From Chloroflexota bacterium (lineage in GTDB: Bacteria > Chloroflexota > Limnocylindria > Limnocylindrales > CSP1-4), in assembly GCA_021786265.1 (NCBI GenBank), contig JAJYNP010000374.1, positions 1-5,177 on the forward strand: 5,177 nt of DNA, written 5' to 3'. Position 1 is the first letter of the stretch, and each line of letters begins with the position of its first letter. Below, piece by piece: positions 1 through 4,437 of this stretch. A program made the position numbers and the translations under genes. The notes under the pieces were generated by a model. It was not told the DNA's origin. It saw only the letters and a list, made by a program, of their open reading frames with translations, and did not search any database.

Positions 1-1
1 G

Positions 2-652
2 GTGGATGCCCCGGCCTGGCCCGAGCATGCGGCGGTCGAGGTCGACGACGAGGAGGGCGCGCGCGCCGCTGCCCGGCACCTGGTCGACCTGGGCCATCGC
101 CGGATCCTCGTCATCGCGGTGGAAGGGCCGGTCGCGGGCGAGAGCACGACGTCGATGCCGGAGGGCCAGCAGGACGGCGTCATGGCCCGCCGCCTGCGCG
201 GGTACGAATCCGTCCTCGACGCGGCGGGCATCCACCTGGGCCCCGAGAGCGTGGTGATCGCTCCCGCATCGTTCGAGGGGGGCGAGGCCGCGTTCCTTCG
301 AGCGTGGGAGGACGGGCTCCGGCCGACCGCCGTGCTCGCCATGAGCGACGCGATCGCGATCGGCGTGCTCCAGTCCAGCCGCCACCTGCGGCTGCGAGTC
401 CCGCGCGACCTCAGCATCGTCGGGTTCGACGACCTGCCCGTCGGCCGCTTCTCCGACCCGCCGCTCACCACGGTGCATCAGCCGGTGCGGCGAAAGGGAG
501 AGGAGGCGGCGCGGCTGTTGCTGGAGGAGTTGGAGGCCAGGGCAGGCAGTCCCGCACAGCACCGCGTGCTGAAGACACGGCTCGTGGTGCGGCGCTCGAC
601 CGCGGTCCCACCTGGATTGGTGGGCGACGAGGAGGTGGCGCTGCCGGGATGA
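2..652 (+). CDS. LacI/GalR-family transcriptional regulator, C-terminal effector-binding part (5'-truncated by window edge)
   Basis: The visible 216 codons form the periplasmic-binding-protein-like sensor domain of a LacI/GalR regulator. The family binds operator DNA as a dimer and responds to a sugar or sugar phosphate. Family hallmarks seen in order are a helix with GARAAARHLVDLGHRRI, the RLRGYESVLDAAG segment, PTAVLAMSDAIAIGVL, VPRDLSIVGFDDLPVGRF, and DPPLTTVHQPVRRKGEEAARLLLEEL, followed by the usual final strand (RLVVRRST). The N-terminal helix-turn-helix and hinge are absent because the frame is open to the left edge; the GTG at position 2 lies mid-domain and is not a start. The gene ends 223 bp before the binding-protein gene on the same strand, so it is the obvious candidate local regulator, probably a repressor relieved by the imported sugar. 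The family call is firm; the effector and target are inferred from context. Confidence 0.95.
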   Translation: MDAPAWPEHAAVEVDDEEGARAAARHLVDLGHRRILVIAVEGPVAGESTTSMPEGQQDGVMARRLRGYESVLDAAGIHLGPESVVIAPASFEGGEAAFLRAWEDGLRPTAVLAMSDAIAIGVLQSSRHLRLRVPRDLSIVGFDDLPVGRFSDPPLTTVHQPVRRKGEEAARLLLEELEARAGSPAQHRVLKTRLVVRRSTAVPPGLVGDEEVALPG

Positions 653-677
653 CAGGCGCCTGGCGGCGCGACGACGA

Positions 678-691
678 GGGTCGCCCGACCC
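678..691. promoter_or_regulatory. Short inverted repeat, possible operator
   Basis: A perfect 6-bp inverted repeat, GGGTCG-cc-CGACCC, sits 25 bp after the regulator's stop codon. A short symmetric site between a LacI-type gene and its likely target could be an operator, since the family binds near-palindromes of about 14-20 bp. The site lacks the central CG typical of many LacI/GalR operators, and palindromes of this size are common in GC-rich DNA, so the assignment is weak. I saw no convincing -35/-10 pair in 653-875. Confidence 0.2.
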
Positions 692-717
692 GGAAGGGTG
701 GACCGACTCATGGGACC

Positions 718-786
718 CGCCAGCGCGCGGGAGACGGTCCCGCCAGCGAGCGGGAGATGGTCCCGCCAGCGCGCGGGAGATGGTGA
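718..786. repeat. Three tandem copies of a 23-bp unit in the leader of the binding-protein gene
   Basis: Three head-to-tail copies cover 718-740, 741-763 and 764-786. Each begins CGCCAGCG(C/A)GCGGGAGA and ends (C/T)GGTCC, except the last copy, which ends TGGTGA. Copies differ at only a few bases and have no spacers, so this is not a CRISPR array. Within each copy plus its flank there is an inverted repeat CCCGC-N6-GCGGG (716-731, 739-754, 762-777). Between copies there is a second one, GGGA-N5-TCCC (729-741, 752-764), so alternative small hairpins are possible in RNA. The array lies between the regulator and its presumed target, which makes repeated protein-binding sites or a leader-RNA structure plausible, but neutral slippage is equally possible. 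Confidence 0.85.
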
Positions 787-789
787 AAC

Positions 790-806
790 GGGCCGGCGAT
801 CGGCCC
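790..806. promoter_or_regulatory. Inverted repeat (6-bp arms, 5-nt loop) in the leader of the binding-protein gene
   Basis: GGGCCG-gcgat-CGGCCC forms a perfect six-pair stem just downstream of the 23-bp repeat array and about 70 bp upstream of the binding-protein start. It could be an operator half-site pair or a leader hairpin. No U-rich tract follows, so it does not look like a terminator. The function is unknown. Confidence 0.2.
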
Positions 807-857
807 AGGGAACGAGCCAGGGAGGAACCGGCATCAAGCCGGCAACGACCCGGCGAT

Positions 858-865
858 GGGAGGAG
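858..865 (+). promoter_or_regulatory. Shine-Dalgarno sequence that fixes the binding-protein start at 876
   Basis: GGGAGGAG lies 10 nt before ATG 876. The alternative ATG at 885 would be 19 nt away, and the in-frame ATG at 780 sits inside the tandem repeats without a ribosome-binding site. Starting at 876 also gives a normal lipoprotein signal peptide, so this site decides the start. Confidence 0.8.
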
Positions 866-875
866 AAGCATCTCG

Positions 876-2168
876 ATGCGATCAATGAAACTGGCAAGCG
901 CCCTCGTGACGCTGGCCGTGGTGGCGGGCGCCTGCTCGAGCGCCGCGACCACCGCCCCGACGCAGGCCCCGGCGAGTGTGGCGGCTCCCGCGAGCGCCGC
1001 AGCTCCCGCAAGCGCGGCAGCCCCGGCGAGCGCGGCGGCTCCCGCCAGTGCAGCCGCCGTGGCCCCGCTGACCGGCAGCCTCACCCTCTGGGAGGCCTAC
1101 GGCGCGTCCGGCAACGCCGAGATCACGGCGTTCAAGCAGATCCTGGGGAACGTCCAGACCGCCAATCCCGGCCTGCAGGTCACCAGGGTCGACATCCCGT
1201 TCAACAACCTCTTCACCAAGTTCGAGACCTCGGCCGCCAACAGTGGCGTGCCGGATCTCTATATCGCCCCCAACGACAGCATGGCCAAGGAGGCCCGGGC
1301 AGGCCTGCTCGCGGACCTGACCTCGTACCTGCCGCAGCTCAGCAACATCTCGCAGGCCGCGATCCAGGCCGACACCGTCGACGGCAAGCTCTACGCCATC
1401 CCCGAGTCGGTCAAGGGTGTCGCGCTCTTCTACAACACCTCGATGCTGCCCACCGCACCGGTCACCACTGCCGACTGGCTGGCCAATGCCAGCAAGCTCG
1501 GCTGGGTGTACGGCGCCAACGGTGGCGGCAGCTACTACCTGTGGGGCCTGTTCCAGGCATTCGGCGGCAACATCCTCGATCCCAACACCGGCAAGTGCGC
1601 CGCCACGGCGAATTCCGGTGTGGCCGACGCCCTCGCCTGGCTCCAGAAGGCCAAGGCCGCGGGCATGCACATGTACCAGAACGACACGACCGCCGCGGCC
1701 GACTTCGTGGCCGGCAAGATCGCCGGCTTCATCGACGGCCCCTGGCAGTCCGGCAACTTCGAGAAAGCCCTCGGCAGCAAGCTGGCGGTCGCTCCCGGCC
1801 CGACCGGACCGGGCGGCAGCTTCGGCCCGCTCGTGGCCCCTGACGGTTACTACATCAACAAGAACTCGGCGAACGTGGCTCTCGCCGTCCAGTTCGCCAT
1901 CCAGATGGACTCCCAGGCGAACGAGCAGATCTTCGCCGACCAGGCCGGCCACATCCCGGCCATCGCCGGCGTGACCTTCAGCAACCCCATCAGCCAGGGC
2001 TTCGCGAACGCCTACAAGACCGGGTTCCCCCGGCCCACGGCCAAGCAGCTCGACAACTACTGGACCCCCTTCGGCAACGCGCTGGCCGCCGCCATCGACA
2101 AGGGCACCGCGCCGGCGTCCGCTGTCGCGACGGCGTGCCAGCAGATGGATAAGGCCAACGGTCTCTAG
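876..2168 (+). CDS. Extracellular sugar-binding lipoprotein of an ABC transporter (MalE-like, solute-binding family 1)
   Basis: This 430-residue protein captures an oligosaccharide outside the cell and delivers it to the permeases encoded next to it. The N-terminus has a short basic start (MRSMK), a hydrophobic stretch and a lipobox-like VAGAC, so Cys20 is the likely lipidated residue. Residues ~21-64 are an Ala/Pro/Ser linker with five PASAAA-type repeats, probably a flexible tether. The folded domain starts near residue 66 with TGSLTLWEAYG. It shows typical MalE-like segments: PDLYIAPNDSMAKEARAGLLADLT, DGKLYAIPESVKGVALFYNTSMLP, WGLFQAFGGN, IDGPWQSGNFEKALGSKLAVAPGP and VAPDGYYIN. Cys241 and Cys421 are the only other cysteines seen and could pair. 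The pattern fits maltose/cyclodextrin-type binding proteins, and the GH13 gene downstream supports an alpha-glucan substrate, but the exact sugar cannot be read from the sequence. The AG at lipobox positions -3/-2 is slightly off the usual L-A/S-G/A consensus. Confidence 0.93.
   Translation: MRSMKLASALVTLAVVAGACSSAATTAPTQAPASVAAPASAAAPASAAAPASAAAPASAAAVAPLTGSLTLWEAYGASGNAEITAFKQILGNVQTANPGLQVTRVDIPFNNLFTKFETSAANSGVPDLYIAPNDSMAKEARAGLLADLTSYLPQLSNISQAAIQADTVDGKLYAIPESVKGVALFYNTSMLPTAPVTTADWLANASKLGWVYGANGGGSYYLWGLFQAFGGNILDPNTGKCAATANSGVADALAWLQKAKAAGMHMYQNDTTAAADFVAGKIAGFIDGPWQSGNFEKALGSKLAVAPGPTGPGGSFGPLVAPDGYYINKNSANVALAVQFAIQMDSQANEQIFADQAGHIPAIAGVTFSNPISQGFANAYKTGFPRPTAKQLDNYWTPFGNALAAAIDKGTAPASAVATACQQMDKANGL
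969..1058. repeat. Five in-frame 18-bp tandem repeats coding the PASAAA linker
   Basis: Five consecutive 18-bp units (969, 987, 1005, 1023 and 1041) encode Pro-Ala-Ser followed by three small residues: PASVAA once, then PASAAA four times. Synonymous differences separate the units (for example gcg/gca/gcc for Ala and agc/agt for Ser), so the array is not a very recent expansion, or it has been smoothed by drift. It tethers the lipid-anchored Cys20 to the binding domain, and its copy number should set the tether length. Confidence 0.9.
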
Positions 2169-2206
2169 TAACGTGTGACCACTGGCCTCGTCCAGCGGCA
2201 CCACGC

Positions 2207-2239
2207 GAAGGGGACGCCGGGCTGACCGGCGTCCCCTTC
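2207..2239 (+). terminator. Strong hairpin between the binding-protein and permease genes (partial terminator or mRNA stabiliser)
   Basis: A perfect 14-bp stem (GAAGGGGACGCCGG pairing with CCGGCGTCCCCTTC) closes a 5-nt loop, GCTGA. It begins 39 nt after the binding-protein stop codon. Only three A's follow the 3' arm and there is no U-tract, so a full intrinsic terminator is unlikely. In many sugar ABC operons a hairpin at this place protects the upstream mRNA or causes partial termination, giving more binding protein than permease (known for malE-malF in enterobacteria). That role here is inferred from position and stem strength. Confidence 0.65.
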
Positions 2240-2249
2240 AAATCCAGGC

Positions 2250-2291
2250 GGGGAGGAAGAACCGATGGGAGCGCGGGAGGTCAACCGGTGA
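2250..2291 (+). other. Putative 8-codon mini-ORF with its own Shine-Dalgarno, overlapping the first permease start
   Basis: GGGGAGGAAG at 2250-2259 lies just upstream of ATG 2265. That ATG opens an ORF of eight codons (MGAREVNR) whose TGA (2289-2291) overlaps the GTG start of the permease (2288-2290) as GTGA. The arrangement would let ribosomes finishing the mini-ORF restart on the permease, or tune its low-efficiency GTG start. The permease also has its own GGGAGG (2275-2280) inside this mini-ORF, so coupling is optional. No function is assigned to the peptide. Confidence 0.3.
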
Positions 2292-3295
2292 GCGTTCTCG
2301 CATCGACCGCGGCGCCACCGCGCCGCTCCTGGTGGCGGAGCACGAAGAACGCGCGCACCGCCTACCTGTTCCTCCTGCCGGCGCTCCTCGTGATGGCGGT
2401 CATCACGTTCTATCCCCTCGTGTTCCAGGTCTGGATGTCGTTCACCGACTACGGCCTGAAGAACCTCAACGCCAGGGCGCCCGCCCCCGCGTACGTGGGG
2501 ATCGACAACTACCTGCGGATCCTGCAGAACAACGTCGTCATTGTGAATTTCGACTTCCTGCGGGTGCTGGTCTTCAACCTGTGGTGGGCTTTCACGAACG
2601 TCATCATCCAGGTCGTGCTGGGGGTCCTGATCGCGATCATCCTCAACACGCCGGGGTTGTGGCTCAAGCGCTTCTACCGGGCCGTCTACATCCTCCCCGT
2701 CGCGATCCCGCCGATCATCGTGGCCACGGTCTGGCGGAACATGTTCGATCCCACCAACGGCGCCATCAATTTCCTGATCGACATCATCTTCCGGCTGCCT
2801 CCCGGCGGCTTCAACCTCGACTGGCTGAACCAGCCCAACCCGATCTTTGCAGCCGGGCCGTTCGTGCTGCCGCTGGCGTACTTCGCGCTGCTCACGGCCA
2901 ACATATGGCTCGGCTGGCCGCTCAACTCGGTGGTCGCCACCGGCGCGCTGCAGAGCGTTCCCAACGACCTTTACGAGGCGGCCGAGATGGACGGGGCCGG
3001 GGCGTGGGCCAAGTTCAGGACCGTCACGCTGCCGTTCCTCCGCCCGGCCATGCTGCCGTTCGCCATCTACGGCTTCGTCATCACGTTCAACCTGTTCTAC
3101 CTCTCGTACTTCATGTCCGGCGGCGGTCCCTTCGGCCAGACGGAGCTGCTCGTGACCATCGCGTACCGCCTGGTCAACGAGCAGCAGCTCTACGGGGTGG
3201 CCGCGGCGTTCGCCATCTTCCAGTTCTTCATCCTGCTTGCCATCACGCTGGTCACCAACCGGGTGGCGAAAGCGACGGAGCAGTTCGATGCCTGA
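2288..3295 (+). CDS. malF: ABC sugar transporter permease, MalF/UgpA-type
   Basis: This 335-residue integral membrane protein is one half of the translocation channel for the sugar delivered by the adjacent lipoprotein. About six membrane helices are visible, near residues 26-46, 98-119, 131-149, 188-208, 255-277 and 305-323. The cytoplasmic EAA loop that docks on the ATPase is at 224-253: VPNDLYEAAEMDGAGAWAKF followed by RTVTLPFLRP, with the conserved EAA at 230-232 and Gly at 238. The following helix and SGGGPFGQTELLVTIAYRL match the MalF family best. It is shorter than enterobacterial MalF, which carries a large extracellular insertion, and is close to the usual Gram-positive size. The GTG start is chosen because GGGAGG at 2275-2280 is 7 nt upstream and no earlier in-frame start fits. 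It sits 119 bp after the binding-protein gene and 51 bp before the second permease. The last codons lie in a triplicated 18-bp unit. Confidence 0.93.
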   Translation: MSVLASTAAPPRRSWWRSTKNARTAYLFLLPALLVMAVITFYPLVFQVWMSFTDYGLKNLNARAPAPAYVGIDNYLRILQNNVVIVNFDFLRVLVFNLWWAFTNVIIQVVLGVLIAIILNTPGLWLKRFYRAVYILPVAIPPIIVATVWRNMFDPTNGAINFLIDIIFRLPPGGFNLDWLNQPNPIFAAGPFVLPLAYFALLTANIWLGWPLNSVVATGALQSVPNDLYEAAEMDGAGAWAKFRTVTLPFLRPAMLPFAIYGFVITFNLFYLSYFMSGGGPFGQTELLVTIAYRLVNEQQLYGVAAAFAIFQFFILLAITLVTNRVAKATEQFDA

Positions 3296-3336
3296 CGACC
3301 GTTCGATGCGTGACGACCGTTCGATGCGTGACGAGA
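3283..3336. repeat. Three tandem 18-bp units spanning the first permease's stop codon
   Basis: The unit GTTCGATGCSTGACGACC occurs at 3283-3300, 3301-3318 and 3319-3336; the last copy ends GAGA and runs into the next gene's Shine-Dalgarno. In the permease frame each unit reads Phe-Asp-Ala-stop, so the permease tail and stop are present three times in phase. Removing two units would leave a 15-nt gap between the permeases, so the repeat explains most of the present 51-nt gap. Copies 1 and 2 differ at one base. This is too short and spacer-free to be CRISPR. Confidence 0.9.
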
Positions 3337-3350
3337 GGAGCCGGTCATGA
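3288..3350 (+). other. Putative 20-codon mini-ORF made of the repeat, bridging the two permease genes
   Basis: ATG 3288, with GGAG at 3277-3280 seven nt upstream, opens a frame offset from the first permease. It reads three hexapeptide repeats of the form M(P/R)D(D/E)RS and stops at TGA 3348-3350, which overlaps the second permease's ATG (3347) as ATGA. Any of its three ATGs (3288, 3306, 3324) keeps the same frame. If translated it would couple the two permeases across a gap widened by the repeat. It may equally be a by-product of the 18-bp repeat; no homolog is recognised. Confidence 0.25.
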
Positions 3351-4282
3351 CCGCCCAGGCCGGTGCCGTCCCCCAGGCCACCACCAGGCCCGTCGCCGTC
3401 GCAACCACACAGCGGCATCGCCGGCTGCCGCTCAGGCGCCAGTTCATCCTCCAGCTGGTCTGCCTGTTCATCGGGCTGACGGTCCTCTTCCCGATCCTCT
3501 GGGTCGTCAGCATGGCGATCGACCCGCGCAACATCTCGCGGCCTGACGGCCTGACCCTCATACCGCCGGGGGCGTCGCTGGCGGCATTCGCGCAGGTCAT
3601 CCAGCAGCCCACCGAGAACCCGGTCTCGTTCGTGCGACTGGCCGCCAACAGCCTGTTCATCGCCGGCATCATCTGCGTCGCGAGTGTCGGGATCGGAGTC
3701 CTGGCCGCCTACGCGTTCTCGAGGATGCGGTTCCGGGGCCGCGAGACGCTGATGATCGGCGTGCTCGCGGTGCTGATGCTGCCCGCCGTGGCCACCCTGG
3801 CCCCCCTGTACGTGATGCTCAGCAAGATCCAGATCGGCACGTTCAACCTGCGGGACTCGCTGTTCGGGGTCGCGCTGGCAGTGACGTCGGGGACGCTTCC
3901 GTTCGCGATCTGGAACATGAAGGGCTACATCGACACGATCCCGCGCGACCTGGAGGAGGCGGCGGCGGTGGACGGCGCCGGCCAGCTCCAGACGTTCTGG
4001 CACGTGATCCTGCCGCTCTCCACTCCGGTGCTCGCGGTGACGGCGTTCTTCGGCTTCATCGCCGGCTGGACCGAGTTCTACTTCTCCTGGCAGTTCCTGG
4101 ATCGCCCCCAGGACTTCACGCTGGCCATGGCCCTCAACGGGATGGTCGGCCAGTATGGCAACACGCCGTGGTCGCAGTTCTCTGCGTTCGCGATCCTCGT
4201 CGCGCTGCCGGTGGCCGTCGTGTACCTGTTACTGCAGCGCTACATCGTCTCCGGGCTCGCGATCGGCGGCGTCAAGGGGTAG
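3347..4282 (+). CDS. malG: ABC sugar transporter permease, MalG-type
   Basis: This 311-residue membrane protein pairs with the preceding permease to form the sugar channel. Helices are visible near residues 33-57, 101-122, 132-155, 168-190, 217-240 and 280-300, after a ~30-residue basic N-terminus. The EAA loop is IPRDLEEAAAVDGAGQLQTF followed by WHVILPLSTP at 198-227, with EAA at 204-206. The second helix region (AANSLFIAGII...AAYAFSRMRFRGR) and the C-terminal GGVKG are MalG-family hallmarks. The start at 3347 is preceded by GAGAGGAG at 3333-3340, 6 nt upstream; this ribosome-binding site directly follows the third 18-bp repeat. A perfect 12-bp palindrome, CGGTCATGACCG (3342-3353), is centred on the start codon. 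The protein needs an ATP-binding partner that is not encoded in this window. Confidence 0.94.
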   Translation: MTAQAGAVPQATTRPVAVATTQRHRRLPLRRQFILQLVCLFIGLTVLFPILWVVSMAIDPRNISRPDGLTLIPPGASLAAFAQVIQQPTENPVSFVRLAANSLFIAGIICVASVGIGVLAAYAFSRMRFRGRETLMIGVLAVLMLPAVATLAPLYVMLSKIQIGTFNLRDSLFGVALAVTSGTLPFAIWNMKGYIDTIPRDLEEAAAVDGAGQLQTFWHVILPLSTPVLAVTAFFGFIAGWTEFYFSWQFLDRPQDFTLAMALNGMVGQYGNTPWSQFSAFAILVALPVAVVYLLLQRYIVSGLAIGGVKG

Positions 4283-4309
4283 GCCGGGCGGCCCGGCGGC
4301 CGGTCGGCC
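4283..4309 (+). terminator. GC-rich inverted repeats just after the second permease, weak terminator candidate
   Basis: Immediately after the TAG stop, GCCGGGC-G-GCCCGGC (4283-4297) is followed by GGCCG-gt-CGGCC (4298-4309), giving several alternative GC hairpins. There is no U-tract, so classic intrinsic termination is not supported. It may mark the end of the transporter transcript or only reflect base composition. Confidence 0.25.
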
Positions 4310-4369
4310 ACGCGCCGTGCGTCGCCCTACGACCAGGCCGCTGCCGGGTGCTCTGCTCTAGGTGCGCGA

Positions 4370-4399
4370 TCGGCGCGTAGACCTGCGCGCCCGCGCCGA
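4370..4399. promoter_or_regulatory. 8-bp inverted repeat upstream of the glycosidase gene
   Basis: TCGGCGCG at 4370-4377 and CGCGCCGA at 4392-4399 are perfect inverted copies with a 14-nt spacer, 38 bp upstream of the glycosidase start. A nested GGCGCG/CGCGCC pair (4372-4377, 4386-4391) offers an alternative fold. This could be an operator or a hairpin in the 155-bp spacer between transporter and glycosidase. No clear promoter was found. Confidence 0.25.
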
Positions 4400-4437
4400 C
4401 ACCCACGCTGTCGATCGGCGTGGCACCATCTGGCCTC

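Noticed and set aside
653..662. Palindrome CAGGCGCCTG directly after the regulator stop as a terminator
   Set aside because: There is no loop and no U-tract; a 10-bp GC-rich palindrome is expected by chance.
718..786. Possible CRISPR array from the 23-bp repeats
   Set aside because: The copies abut with no unique spacers, there are only three, and no cas gene is nearby.
780..875. 32-codon N-terminal extension of the binding protein from ATG 780
   Set aside because: ATG 780 is inside the tandem repeat without a Shine-Dalgarno, and the added residues are highly charged and would bury the signal peptide. ATG 876 has GGGAGGAG at good spacing and a proper lipoprotein signal.
698..1843. 381-codon open frame in another + frame overlapping the binding-protein gene
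   Set aside because: The translation is Arg/Gly/Gln-rich and low-complexity, and it overlaps a clear homologous gene in a different frame. It is a shadow.
882..2204. 440-codon open frame on the - strand opposite the binding-protein gene
   Set aside because: It mirrors the codons of a well-supported lipoprotein gene, has a Gly/Arg/Val-rich composition with no domain, and no plausible ribosome-binding site was seen.
2165..4003. 612-codon open frame on the - strand opposite both permeases
   Set aside because: It is antisense to two clear membrane-protein genes, its translation is low-complexity (rich in Arg, Glu, Asp, Gln, His) without a recognisable domain, and its length follows from GC-rich third positions. 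It is a shadow.
4420..4437. Upstream GTG start for the glycosidase
   Set aside because: It is in frame but has no Shine-Dalgarno, would add six residues without homology, and ATG 4438 fits the usual start of the family. It is kept only as an alternative.
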